In this document: positions 10,934 to 24,020 of the stretch, piece after piece
How positions within the stretch are numbered: position 1 is the first letter of the stretch
Layout: each line of letters opens with the position of its first letter
Assembly: GCA_038503035.1 (NCBI GenBank)
Contig: JAVSML010000045.1
Location: forward strand, 994,971-1,058,970
DNA length: 64,000 bases
Reading direction: 5' to 3'
DNA from: Crocodylus rhombifer
Lineage: Eukaryota > Chordata > Crocodylia > Crocodylidae
The notes under the pieces: generated by a model
Database searches by the model: none
Told to the model about the DNA's origin: nothing
What the model saw: only the letters and a program-made list of their open reading frames with translations
Made by a program: the position numbers and the translations under genes

Positions 10934-13809
10934 TTACATACAATGAAATCTTACTAAATCCATTGTCTGTCATTAAAGTGCTGCCAAATGCAGCATGTGC
11001 TTAGCAATGGAAATGAAGTTGATTAAATGCAGTCAACACTGAGCAACATTATCCAACCCATGGCCCACATTGAGCAAACGTGCTGATGGGAACCTTCCAC
11101 CAAAATAGGTTAGCATAGCCCATCTGAATAAGACACATAGTGGTGACAATTAAGTGTAGTCTTTCTCACTACTGACTCTTTTTCAAGTCATAGTAAGCCA
11201 TGACATGGCGTACAATTGACCCAGAATCCCTCTGTTGGCCCATCTCTCAGCCTGGTTCATATGATTAGTGTGTCCTCACCCTCTGTGAGATGAAGCCAGA
11301 TCAGGTTGCCTGTGCCTCATCTTCATATACGTTTTTGGAGGATTCCAGGACTCATGACATGAAGTTCCAGTCTTGAGTGGGGGGTAGTTAGCATATGGAC
11401 TGTTTGCAGGGGATGGGGGGAGGGGAGTACACATACACACTGAGCAGTGCTGAGTTGTGGGGTTACCATGGTTTGAAATACTTTTGACTTTGGTGAGGCC
11501 CAGCCCAGTGAACTGTGTGGTAAATCACGAGCCTTTGGCTTTGGACCAATATGCCTTACCTAGCAGGTGAGATACCACAATCAAAAAGGTGGTTTGACCC
11601 CTGCGATTTTCTCAGAACAATTCTTCCACGGTGAGACCTGTCCATTACACTCCAGGCAGACTGACCCCCCTGAGTTTCCCCAAATACGGTTAACTTGGCT
11701 GCACCATTTTGTGGCAGTGGGGGACCTGTGTCCATACTTCCCCCATGGCTTGCTCAGCCTTTTGACTAGGAGCAAGTGAAACTAGGGGGCAACTGAACCC
11801 CAAGGTCCCCAAGTTTGGGGCTTGCACACAGAATGCCTGCTATGGATTTGGAGAGTATCCAAAGCCCAGGACTGAAGGATACTTGCCTGGTGGTAGAGCC
11901 ACACACACAGATTTGAAGCATTGAGCTCTGCTCAGTTGAAATTTGGAACTTGACTATTGGCCTTGGCCCAATAGGATTCAGAACTGGTTTGTAAGTAGTT
12001 GCCAAAGTGCTACTCAAAAGTGTATGTATAGAGCACCTATGCTAACACATTCAGTACTTTCAATGCATGAATTCTGGATAAGCTAAGTGCATGGGTAGTA
12101 TATGAAAAATGCTACAGCCAAGCTTAATTTCAGGGTAATTGGTTTAAAATTTCCTCCTCACTTCCATGAGCTCTGGGAGAGCAGGGTCTGACAATAAGGA
12201 GGGAGAAGGGACTGCCGGGGGAAAAAGTTGGGGAAAAGCAGAAAGCAAAGGGTTACCTGACCCTCTAGATTTATTTTCTCTGTTGTAACAATGGGAGGGG
12301 GACAAATTCAAGGCAAACCTCTAATAATCAGATTCTATACTTGGGATATTATAACAATTTTAAAATTTTCCATATATAGGATCTAATTATGGGGGTCATC
12401 TTATAATCAGGGCTGTCTTCTATTTGAGTAAATATGGTATATTAATGCTTCAAAATCAAGTGAAGATTTTCTTTAATTAAATTGACACTAAAAGGATACA
12501 TTAAAATGTCCAGGTCAAGTTGCCTATAATATGCCAATAATTAGGACAGAAGGCCAAGTTTTTTAGGCAGACTACTATATTCTATAAGCAATTTGTGAGA
12601 CCATTTTATTACATGATCGTTATTCACTTAACAGTTCTAGAGAAAATTAGATTATTAGCTTTGAGTTTTAATTTGTAACGCAGTCCTGAGGAACCGTCTA
12701 CTATAGAAATTAAGGACTCAAGAGTACTAGTATTTTATCCCTTTATGTTGAAACAGGAGGACATGACTCAGGAAACAGAATATACTTTATTTTTTCAGTC
12801 AGTCCCTGCTGCCCCCTGCAAGTTTGGGGCCAGATTTTGTCCTTTTCTGTAAACCACACAGTTCCACAGAAGTCTGTTGTTACACTGAATATGTCCTTAT
12901 TGGTCAGCGATAGGAATTTTGAGTATTACTTCTCAGATATTTAGCTTATCTCATCCTCACAAATGGATTAGTTTAAAAAATGACTTTTTAAAACACAACC
13001 TTGTTGCATCCATGCATTATCAGTGAATAGATTATTATAAACAAGAGCTACAAGTAAGTATTGTCCTTGTATCATGCTGTGTCCAAAAGCATGATTGAGA
13101 AGGTCAAGGAGGCTAGATATTTCTAGGTAGTATTGACCTTCCCTACAATCATCTCAAAACCCTGCATATGGAGTGAAACATTTGTCACTGCCATGACCTT
13201 GCACTGACACTTGGTTGGGACTACAACATTATCCATAAGTTTTCACAGTCACGTTCATTTTTTTCTGACTGTCCATGAAAGTGTATGAATCTAGCAACAC
13301 AGACAATATTAATATTTTGTTATCGACTAGTTATAGGGTATATGGAGCTTCCCCCCCCACTTTCTCATCCCTGAAATGGCTCATTTGGCGAAGATTAGCA
13401 GTGATGGACCTTGTTCTCCAGAAGAAAATTCTGAAGTTATTGACTGAATATCAGTCTTGTAAGTTCTAAATGTTTTCCTTTCCTATGTACCTCCTCTGTC
13501 TGCCAAGAGGATATCAACAGGTGTTAAACATGCAGAAGGGGAGAGTAAATTTTGTTATTCACAGCTAAGAAAGCCCGAGTGAAATTTTAATAGAAAATTC
13601 CAAAGAGGATCAGAGCCACTACATTAATAAAACAGAAATGATTTTGAATGCACATTCTTAAAAATAAATTGCATTCATTTCAAACTGGTATTTCTAAGCC
13701 TACCGGTAATAGCTATGACCTGGCTGTGGGGGGTGACACTGTGACATCAGCCACTGGGAGTCCTAAGAAACTGTAAACTGTTCCCATACCTGTGTGCAAA
13801 CCATAGCCG

Positions 13810-13985
13810 AGTAGCCTAGTGACCTGGTGAGGGAACTGAGACTGAAAAACGCATATTACATTCTAAACTCGACTCTGCCATTTTTGCATTCTGTGGTTTT
13901 GGACATGTTATCTGCTCTCACCATGGCTGCTTCTTCAGCTGTAAAATGGATGCAGTAATAGTCACCTTGATGAAAGCTAATTAGA
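13810..13985 (+). mobile_element. MIR-like SINE, diverged
   Basis: It follows the MIR order: a degraded tRNA-like head (CTAGTGACCTGGTG, then GGGAACTGAG), ACTCTGCCATT, GGACATGTTATCTGCTCTC, and the core end CTGTAAAATGGATGCAGTAATAG. MIR is an ancient amniote SINE mobilised by L2. Confidence 0.6.
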
Positions 13986-15100
13986 GTGCAATGAATCTTT
14001 TAGCAAGATCACTGAAAGCTGGCATTGCTGCCTCGGTAACTTCTTTTAAACAGTTTTAGTGCTACCTCAGAGGATGTGAAGAATACATTAGGGAGAGAGC
14101 TTACATTGTATGTCGATTTCTCACTTTCCTGCTGATTTCCGTGAATATCACCTTTCCACTCCTTTGATTGTTCCCCACAAAAAATCTGATTACTTTGAGA
14201 CTATGTGGGTAAATTTTCTCCTATACATACAGAACTCACAATGGAAAATAACTCACTATATCTTATATTTGGCTCCCATTCTGCTGGTGTCAAACTAATG
14301 CCATATGATGCGAATGATGACTGCTGCCACCAGTAGAGTCACAATGCCAATTTGAATTAAAAACAATAGTCTCTCTGCAGTGCTGTCTGTATGTGGTAAA
14401 AAGTGATTTTGACCATGTGAACTTTGTAACCGCTGCCTTGAATGGGTAATGGGAATGCCACTTTCCTTTAAAGTTAAAGATAGCAATTAGGCTAAAGAAA
14501 CTGGGATTATAGTTGCCTGAGAAGGAAATAAAATATCACTGAATCACAGGTTGGTTTACATGTGTCTATGCATGTGTACATAAAAAAATATTCTGGATGT
14601 ATTGTATTCCAGTTTATAGACCAGTGCCAGGGCAAAAAAAACCACTGTATGGATATATGACCAAGATTAATATTTTCCAGTATGCTGTAGGGCTGTCAAA
14701 TTTGGTGGCTTCTGCTGTTAATTATGTTCCTGGATAACTAGTTCAGGATGAGTCGAGCCACATTAGAAAACAAGCCTGAACAATGTTATCTGTGCAGGAC
14801 CAAACTTGATGGAGAATCTAGGCTTTTTCCCTCACAACAGTAACCACTAGCACTTTCTTCTTTGTTGTGGTTTTTGCACAGGCCTATTAAGTCTAATATC
14901 ACATGGCAAACACCATTTTCATTATTTGCCCTACATTATGTCATAGGTTTGAAGCATCTTCAGTATGAGTCAGTTTTGAATTAACATCTTTATGGAGCAC
15001 AGTCTATTGAACTAGAAATCCACATGCCCACTTCAATTTTAAATGGCCAACGCATCCGGTGTCATGAACAGAGTCTGGCAAAGATCTTCAGGGATCTTAA

Positions 15101-15455
15101 GATCATAGGAAAGTAGACCTGGAAGGGGCTGCATGTGGTCATCTCATCCAGTTTCCTGCTCAAGGCAGGATCATCCCTGATTAAGCCATCCCAGTCAAGC
15201 GTCCACCTAACCTGCTCTTGAAACTTTGTAGGGCTGGAGATGCCACAACTTCTCTAGGTGACCTACCCCAGTGTTTGACTACTCTTATAGTCAGAAAGTT
15301 CTTCCTAATCTCCAACCTGAATTTCCTTTGCTTCAGTTTGAGACTATTGCTGCAAGTCCTACCACCACAGAGAAAATCCTGCCTCTATCATTTTCATAAT
15401 TACCCTTCAACTATTTAAATACTGTTACCAAATCCCCCCTCAGTCTTGTCTTCAC
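15101..15455 (-). mobile_element. CR1 LINE 3' end, minus strand
   Basis: The inverse of this segment shows the end of the CR1 reading frame and the 3' tail. On the plus strand one sees GGAAGGGGCTGCATG, CCTGCTCAAGGCAGGATCA, CTTCCTAATCTCCAACCTGA and CAAATCCCCCCTCAGTCTT, all familiar from antisense CR1. There is no long open frame; it is decayed. Confidence 0.88.
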
Positions 15456-18400
15456 CATTTCTTTATTTGTTTCAAAGTCTTGGCTTATTTACAGAAGGGA
15501 TATTTTCAGTGTATGATACTTTACCTACGGTGATAATCTCCAAAATGTAGGAAATTATCATTTTACCTTATTGTTTTTTTTAAGACACAAGTCCCTAAAT
15601 TAATCCATGTATGCAAGAAAACTGAAGGCATATAGAATTTAATATGAAACATAGATGGACCCTGTAGTTGATATAAAACTTGTATTTTATAATTTATTAA
15701 TCTTTTCCTAATTTTTCTCAAATTATTTGTTATTGAACATAGAGGGAAAAAATAACTTGTAAAAAAATTAGCACCCATGTTTTTCTATTGATTAAAAGAT
15801 GGAGTGGAAATGAATTCCAACCCTGGTCAAGTTCTAGCATTTTTATAGATTTTACTTTTAAGACTAAGCTCAAGAAGAAAAATCCTTTTAAACAAAGTTC
15901 AAGTTAAAAAAAGGCAAATTTAATTATATAAAATTGTATGGCAGGCACAACTGTAAAAAATAAAACAGAAATTATCACTAGCGTACTCTTTTACTAACCA
16001 ATGTGACTCGTTTATTTCAGGATAGCTGCTATTATTTCTTTAGATTAATCTAAAGAAGTATAAGTGTTCTGGTCAAACCTTATTGTGTAAAAAAAATAAA
16101 AATAAAAAAAAGAATCCAACAAGAAAAAAATCTTTTCTGTTCCCAAAAGTGAGGATCCCTGGATGTAGTAAAGACGGTCATTCTTAATGTAATCACTAAG
16201 ATATGTCTGTGCCATATTGTCTTATTATCTTGATACATTTGACATGGATTGTATTAAATGAAAACGGCCACTATAAAAGACTTTTCAATATTTACCACAC
16301 CGTGGTAACTGGGATACCACAGTTCCTCCCTAGGCTTACAATAGGAAATAACTGGTAATCATGTGGTATTGGTTGGCAAATGTTTTTTTTAATGGAAACT
16401 ACTGTAGCAAGAACACTTAACAAGGTCTGCAAAGTGTCAAAATTAATGGTCAGACTCCTGTTGACTTCGCTGAGCTTTGGGTCATGTCCTGATATGAGCC
16501 ATTCATGTGGGAGACATAAAACTGAAGATATGGGTCCTTCAACTCCTCTAGAAGTGTATATGGTAGAATTGCTCATTGCAAGGCTTTTGTTGTGGTGATT
16601 TTTGTTAGAAAGAGATTAAATACTTTAAAATTAAACATGTTGAATGGAAAAGTATAGATTTTAGGAGGAACAAAGGGTGGGTAAACAAATCACTCCCATT
16701 GTGGACACCGCTGTGCCCCAGCTGTGGACTGCTCCCAGCAGCACTGCTCCCAGCAGTGGACACAAAACTGGTTTTTGTGTATATTCCAAGTCTTCCTTGC
16801 TATCTTAAAGCATTCATTTAAAAATAGGCCTATGGAAGGGTACTGTGATATTCGAAAGCTTGTTTATGTCAATACCAACTTTACAGTTAGCTTAATAAAA
16901 GGTAACACCCACAAGAATTCTTGCCTTTAAAAAACAGGGTCAGCTATAAAGGGGTACTTTAGGTAACCTTTTCAGAAAGTAAAATTATAAATATTTGGTA
17001 TTTAATTTACAAAGAAAGGATAATATTTGGGAAAGTGTATAACTGAAAGCTAAGTCCCATAAAAGGCAATTGGAATAAGGCTTCTAAGTCACTTTTGAAA
17101 TTTTTTACTCGTTAGGAGCTTTTCCGTCTCTGGGTTTGGCAGCTTTCAGCTGAAACTGACAAATGAGAGTTCCTACTTTCAGCTGCTGGCTCTCTGATCC
17201 ATTTATCTATAAACGGAGATCAGAAGAACTTTAATAAGGTGAGGCAGTGTTTTAAAATATCTTGGGTTTTTTTTTCCTCCCTTATAATTTACTTTTACCC
17301 CTCTGATTTCAATGGAAGTAGGATTCAGACAGCAGTAGCCGAGAGGCAGGAACTCCAACAGCTTTGCATGTGAAACCCTTGCTGCAGATTAGCACTTTTG
17401 CAGGATTGGGACCTTCAATGACTATTGCATGTGAATTTAGACATTGGTTCTCAGCTGAGCTCTGCAAATGTCTGCTGGCTTCTACTGCTTTAATTTTAGG
17501 GGATATTTAAAGAAATAAGGACATATTTTTCTTCCACTTCTGTGGGTTCATTTGCCAGATATAATTATTTCATAAGAGACAAATACGTTAAAGGAACTTA
17601 GCATATATTCCTAAGCACGAATTCTTAAATGCTGCAGTGTAAAATTGGGTATCTAGTTCTATTTTTAAGCACCTAAATAAAAGGTTGGAGAAAGCTATGC
17701 ATCTAAGAAAGTCAGTTCTTATACATAAGTGTCTAGTTATTGATTTAGATTCTTAGACACCCAACTTTGAATACTTTGGCCTTATGCCAAAGAAGTTACA
17801 GTTAAAAGGATTTCCAGTTTTCATGGTCTCTCTCCAGTATTTCTAGGAATAATTCTGATCGTGTTTTCTTCAGCTACTGTTCAGAAACAACTTAGTCACT
17901 GCTTAATTTGGTTTTTAAGTTTGTTTTTTTTTTAATTATGAAATTAAAAATAGGATATGCATTTTCTGTAGATTTTGCTTAGGTAGTAGTTTCATGCTGC
18001 AACAGCCCCTTTTTTTTTTTGTCTGAAAAGGAGCAATAGTCTGTATCAACCAAAGCCTGGTTCTTAGGCAGCCGTTCAGAAAAAGAAATTGTTGCATGAT
18101 TCTGTTTCATCAAATCATTAGTGGGGAGAGGTTTATGGTCATTAATTAATGCTAAGAAGCAAAGAGTATATAAACATTTCCAGTCCCTCACAGTTTATTC
18201 CTTATGTATCCTATTCTAACCTACTGGATGTTTTATACTTGGAATACTATTTATCGTGCAACAAACTATATTTCTTTTATTATCTACTGCTCCTTTAAAG
18301 CATTCCTTTAAAAATGGTTTCAATATTCTGTTTGAGTTGATTTTAAAATGTGTAAAAATGCCTGGCCAAAATATATAGAGGTTTTTTCACAACAGTTGCT

Positions 18401-19856
18401 GAACTACTGATAAAATTTAATTTGGTGCTAGTGATACAGATGTGGTGGAGAGATTGTGAGATACTTGTGGGTAGTTCTGCTGTGGTATGTGTTACGCTGC
18501 AGTGAAGAAAATAAGGAACACAAATTTAACAGGACCTTAGTACTACTCCTTGTGTGAGTACTCTGGCAGAGACAGTGTGTTACCTTGCGTTGATATGTGC
18601 ACGATGGGGATGAAAATAGAACTACACTTTGGGAAAACAAAGACAATCAGCGCTTTCTTCTTGAGCAGCTGCAGCCAGTTCCACTAATGGAAGTGCAAGA
18701 GCAGAAACTGGCAGCACAAGGTATGTATTCGTTTTTACAGATGGCAATGCAGACAAGTTGGTAATTGAAAAGGAAGTCATGTACGTGAGCTATTTGATGG
18801 AGGACAGCCTATTACAGTACTTTCCTGTGTAATTGACTCGGGTGAGTTATTGAAAAAGGAATTTTTTTCCTCATGAATAGATTTCAGTTATTACAAAATG
18901 ACATCATTATTGTTAAGGAAATTCAGGGATCCAGGTTATGATATTTTTTATTAGTGTTATTAAACTTTTAAAAATTCAATTTACATTAGCTGACATAGAG
19001 GACTGTACCCTAGTGGCAAAGAATGTAGCAAAATATAGCAGGAGGAATCCCATATCATACGTTAAATAGTTGTAGTTTAGTGTACTCAAAGATATTTAGG
19101 GATGGTCAGCAGCTTGCAGGATCAGAGTTTGAAGTCCAGTTAATGACATTGTTAAGAGATTGCTTTTGTTTAAAGTGAGAATTCTTTTTAGCCATAAATT
19201 AATCTGTTCGCTCTCCCTCTAGGCTGTCCAAACATGTTTCAAATTGAAAGTACCTCTCATTTCTTATCAATAGAAATACTGTCATTACTATTGCAATTAT
19301 AGTTGTACTTACAGGCCCCAGTGAGGAATCTCAGTCACATTGTGTTTGGCACTGCACTCACATATACTTAAAATATATGTACACATATACTTAGCAAAAG
19401 AACATATGTTCTGTTACAACACTATATCTTGGGGAAAACTAGGGAATTGTAATATATCTCTGATGCCAGTGACTGAGGGATATACTACAAACTACAGAAT
19501 TTTGCAGATTAGTACCTAAATGGGAAAACAATTAAAATGCAAGTTTTATATATCACAAAGTGTGTTGTTATGATTACTTATGCAATAGTATAGCCATAGA
19601 TTGCTCTTAGGTGGTGATTAAATAATGATTGTTTCCTGACGGTGAAGCTTTGATTCTGATTGACTGATGCTGTGCATCTTCCAGCCTGCAGCTCAAGACT
19701 AGTTGTATCTTGACAGGGAAAACAATAAACAGAGGGTAGGGAATTGGTATGGATGAAGCTAGAACCCATCTTTTATTGTGTATTTATTTTGTTAGTTTAT
19801 TTCCGTGGCAAATGCTCTCTAGTTAGAACAGGAACAAAATCCTAGTCCTGAAGCAA

Positions 19857-19878
19857 TGTGTGTGTGTGTGCGCGCGCG
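19857..19878. repeat. Alternating purine-pyrimidine tract (TG)n(CG)n
   Basis: Alternating TG then CG dinucleotides, a composition able to adopt Z-DNA. Confidence 0.9.
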
Positions 19879-21070
19879 TTTTTAATAAGAAAAAGGAATG
19901 GGTGCAATTTTTTCAATTAATAAAGTGCCGTTATATCTAGAAAAGCCTTGCAAAACATAACATAACCAGTTCACAGACAACATTTACTCATCTGCTACTT
20001 TTGCTGATGAAAAAAAATGACTAGTTTTACTCATGCATCAAAATATTTCCTTTCAGTAAGGACTGAGAGACTAGAATTTTGAAAGGCTGCCCTAATATAT
20101 TTTTAATGTGTAATATTTCTGTATACTTTAGTTGAATTTTGCTTTTTCCTAAAAAGTTTTTCTGTTGTTAAAAGTTGTAGTTGGCAGTACAGTAGATATT
20201 ATGAAAAGTAAGAAGTTGTTATATCATTATTTCTGATAATTTGTATACAAAATATGTATGCAATATTAACTTTCTCTTAGAATTTCCTCCCCCTCCCAAA
20301 ACACACATCTTCACAATGTATCAGTCTAATGTTTTGTTCTAAGAAAAGAGATAACATATTTGAGGAGTTTTTGATTGCCACATGAAATTGATTTGGGAAG
20401 GCAGCCAATAATTGTTAAGTAAGGTTGAAGGTTTTCCATTTGAAGATACTGTTTTAGGGTCTTGTCTTTTTGAAAAATTATCTTCTGATTTTTTTGCAGG
20501 GAGGGGATGAAAGTGTTGATTAAGCACATTCAGAAAACTTTGTAAAGCTGTGCACTGAGTATTCAGCTAAAATATATTACAGCTAATTCCAATTCCACTC
20601 TGTAAGCGAAATAGAAGGGCATGTAGCCCAGGAATCAAAATCAACACTGCTGCTCAGGATTCAAGTCTTAATTAGATTTAGGGTCTTGAATGAAAGAGAC
20701 TTCACTTGGGGAAAGAACAACTTATAAATGGAATGAGCTGAATGACTTGAAATTGGAACATGAGATTCCTCGTATTTTGATCAGTCCACACATGTTCTTC
20801 CCTAAAAAGCTGTGCAGTTTGTTGTATTACCCTTCTTTGCTCAAAGATCAAAGGATAATCATAGGTCAGTCAAGCTTCTTACAACTAGTTATCTCCTCAG
20901 AGGCCAAAGGCATGGAGAGTTCCCACCCTCTCTTTTCAAGTGATTGTCCGTATCTTACGAAAGAACCATCCAGAGCCAATATTCAGCTTTGTCTTTTGAT
21001 TTTGTATGCATGCTGATATTACCTGATGTGCTTCATGCTGTCTTGAGAAATAGGTCAGATAGGCACTCAT

Positions 21071-21200
21071 GACTGTTTAACTCAGTTGATTAGTGTGGTG
21101 CTAATAATACTGTGATTGCAGGTTTGATGCCAGTATGGGACCCTTCCTGCCTAAGGCAGGGGGTTAAATGAGGTCCCCTCCAGCCCTACTTCTATATGAT
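21071..21200 (+). mobile_element. tRNA-Ile-derived SINE with CR1-like 3' tail
   Basis: 21071-21142 aligns with a tRNA-Ile(AAT) gene. It has the A box TAACTCAGTTGATTAG, the anticodon-arm sequence GTGGTGCTAATAA, the B box GGTTTGATGCC and an acceptor-like GTATGGGACC. The following 21143-21200 is CR1-type tail: AAGGCAGGGGGTTAAATGAG, then TCCAGCCCTAC and a terminal ATGAT. The head would supply a Pol III promoter and the tail would recruit CR1 reverse transcriptase. tRNA-Ile/CR1 chimeras are known in birds. The copy is mutated and not a functional tRNA. Confidence 0.72.
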
Positions 21201-21934
21201 CCTGATACGCTAATTCTGCGGCAGTATTTATGATTTCTGTGTGTTCCAAAACCACAACTCCTGTTTGTTTCACTAGCAGCAGAATAGAAAGGCCTGAGAT
21301 GTCAAAGAATCCCATTTGGGTGTCATGCTAGCATTGTTATGTCATTAGGAAGTGGAAAGTAATCAGCAAAAAAGACAAGTTTTATAATGTCCGAGAACCA
21401 AGAGGTGTGATGTAAGAATAATGTCTGGCCGCTGCCTGTGGAGTGTTTTCAAGTTTTTAAAAGCATCCTCTGACATGAGCTTTGAAAGCAGGATGTCTTT
21501 GGCACCAAAATATTGTCAGCACCCTTGCTTAAGCTAGCTAGTTCTTAAGCAGGATTTTTGGCTATGTTGTTATTATATATATTTTCTTTTGCCAGGTCCC
21601 ATGGAAATAACTGCCATTTGGGTTATATTTGTTTAAAAATATAAAGCATAGTGCCCCTTCCAGTTGCAAAGCTTTAATCATGTAAAGTGTACTAGATGCC
21701 ATATTTTTTATTAGGAAGTAGTTTCTCTCTCTCTTTCATATATATATATTTCTTTTCAAAGAAATTATATATAAATAATTCTTTTCAAAAGAAAGATCTG
21801 ATCCTGAAAACATGCCTAGGGAATGGAGGTTGTGATGGGATGAGTTTCTATTTATTAAAAATCACTGATAATAAGCTCTGTTTTAAATAAAATACTGAAA
21901 ACTGAAAAATGGCTTAAGGAGTTTAAAAAACATT

Positions 21935-22445
21935 TTGGGGGCATTCAGGCTTAGCAACATGTATACCAAGTTTCAGGCTGATTCAATTTGAAACGGTCAA
22001 GATATGAAACCATAAAAAATGTAAGTAAATACTCTGCATATCAAGGGCTGTTATGCAATTACATGGTTTCAGTATGGTTCTTATTGAGAGAAAACGGTTA
22101 GAAGAGAGATCTACTATGCATGTTTGGTAACTAATTATAAACTTTTATTGTTTAATTTTTTAAAATTCAATAAATTTGCTGCATGTCTTGCTGCTCTGCA
22201 AACTGTAAGGCTCCCCCTACAACCTCCCCCTAACCAAGCTAAGTGCCTTTTGCCATAGATTTTCAAAAATGTATCAGGAATCCTGATGGGTTTTTTATTT
22301 TTTTCATTTTTGGCCAATCTCCAAATTATAAACAGCTGAACTAATTTGAATAAAGTTTTCAGTACAAAAAGGTACATCTGGGCTGACAAAATTGTGTGCC
22401 AAGTTTCAGCCCAATGTGACTTGAGACAACCATGATATTAAACAC
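21935..22445. repeat. Two diverged copies of an unidentified repeat segment
   Basis: CCAAGTTTCAGGCTGATTCA with GAAACGGTCAAGATATGAAAC (21968-22010) and CCAAGTTTCAGCCCAATGTG with GAGACAACCATGATATTAAAC (22399-22442) share order and spacing. They could be two relics of one family or an old duplication. The family is not recognised. Confidence 0.35.
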
Positions 22446-22917
22446 CCAAATCTAAGAATTGGAATGGAAACAGAGACAGACTCTTAACTATAGTGGCCCC
22501 TTCAGGATTTGTGATTATAATATAGTGGTTATAAGGATCCAGATGATTAAAGATTGACTTCATAGAAACATATTTTAGTTATTTAAATCTCTTTGGCTTA
22601 TTCTCCCAAGGATGTACAGGAAATTTATATGAATAACTCCAATTAGTGTTAGTGGCATTGATCAGAGACTTTAGACCCTTTTATCTGTGATTCTTATCCT
22701 CTTATTATGTTATATCAATGTATTTTTTGTGCAGATATTCTGGATATGATAGTGTGTGTTCTTGCAAACAAAAGGCAAAAAAGCCCTGCAACAAATTTAT
22801 GTTAATTACTGGAAGAACCTATTTCCAGTAAAGCACTTAAGTTTAAACTTAGTCTTAATGCTTACATTTTATTGGAGTAAAGGGCCTTAAGTATTTATGT
22901 ATATTCTTTGCTGACTA

Positions 22918-23071
22918 GACAGATGTAAGCGAGATTTACTTAACTGGTACGATGATGACTGCTGCTTAGTAAAGAACATAAAAAAAAATCTTTTTTATTA
23001 TATTTTTCTATGTTCTTTACTAAGAGGCAGTCATCATCGTACCAGTTAAGTAAATCTTGCTTACAACTGTC
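22918..23071. mobile_element. Palindromic 154-bp MITE with TA target duplication
   Basis: Arms 22918-22980 and 23009-23071 (63 bp each) are inverse copies differing at about 5 positions, around a 28 bp A/T-rich loop. The termini are GACAG and CTGTC. The dinucleotide TA lies immediately outside both ends (22916-22917 and 23072-23073), the Tc1/mariner-type target. The element is almost entirely inverted repeat with no coding capacity. Transcribed within TRPS1, it would fold into a long hairpin. Confidence 0.85.
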
Positions 23072-23429
23072 TATTATTATTATTTTGCAGTTGTCTCTCA
23101 TAATTACTAACACCAGAGTGGGTCCATCTGTAAAGTACAAATAGTTTTTTAAAGTAGGTTAAAAACTTTTACAAATTAAAAATGTTGATAATATTGTCTG
23201 GATGTTAGCTTTAAGAAAACTTATAAATTCAACAAAATTTATAGGAAAAAATAAGAGTATAGATTTAGTATTTTATTAAAAGACTATTTTGGGGGGGAGA
23301 AGAAAAGCAACATAGCAATGTTGCTTCTAGGTAAGCAAACTCAGGCCTATAAAAATAGTCACCTTGATTTCTTACACTCATAAACATGGTACCTTGGTTA
23401 TATTTTGAGATGAATGTCTGCACTGTGGT

Positions 23430-23605
23430 TATACAGAGAACTGGGAATCAGACATTTTGAGACTGAGTCTGCCACAGTCTTTCTGTGTGACCTCAAATCC
23501 ATTTAAAAGTCTTTGTGCCTTAATTTACACAATATATTTTTTAAAATGGAATAATAGTACTGACTTGCTTTACAGGGTTATTGTGAGGTTAAATTGATCA
23601 ATGTT
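23430..23605 (+). mobile_element. MIR SINE
   Basis: Follows MIR closely: CTGGGAATCAGACATTTTGA, GAGTCTGCCAC, TTCTGTGTGACC, TTGTGCCTTAATTT, AAAATGGAATAATAGTACTG and ACAGGGTTATTGTGAGGTTA, in canonical order. Sense orientation relative to TRPS1. Confidence 0.82.
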
Positions 23606-23874
23606 TCTATAACACACAGGGATCCTCAGGTGGAAAAAGTATCACCTCTGATACTTCACCATTATCTATCAATGACCTCATGTGATATAATGGTAACATA
23701 TCAAGAACTTAAGTGAAATGATGGCAGTAGTTGGGTTTGCAGAGCAGTATATGATGTGTACATTCACATGTTGTATTAATTTTCATACAAGGCATGCAGA
23801 TGAATCTCTTGCATTATTCTGGAAATCTCAACATGCATACATACATACATGCATATATAGAGAGAGAGGAAGAG

Positions 23875-24020
23875 AATAAGTCATAAAAACTAAATAAAGC
23901 AGAATCACATCAGCTATGTGTGTGTGTTTGTGTGTGTATAGATTGTAAAATTATAGATATACAAAGTAAGCACTAACATAGTTGATGTGATTCTACTTTA
24001 TTTAGTTTTTGTGACTTATT
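23875..24020. repeat. Inverted repeat, two 44-bp arms (MITE-like)
   Basis: 23875-23918 and 23977-24020 are inverse copies with 3 differences, separated by 58 bp containing a GT-rich tract. AATAAGTCA and its inverse form the outer ends. If TA is the target, the element would run from AGTCA to TGACT. No coding content. Confidence 0.75.

Noticed and set aside
12361..12445. Sequence resembling a transposon terminus (CTATTTGAGTAAATATGGTA)
   Set aside because: It recalls a common vertebrate repeat end, but only one degraded end is visible and no partner was found.
21071..21142. Functional tRNA-Ile gene
   Set aside because: Several stem and loop positions are mutated, three bases are missing after the A box, and it is fused to a CR1 tail; it is a SINE head.
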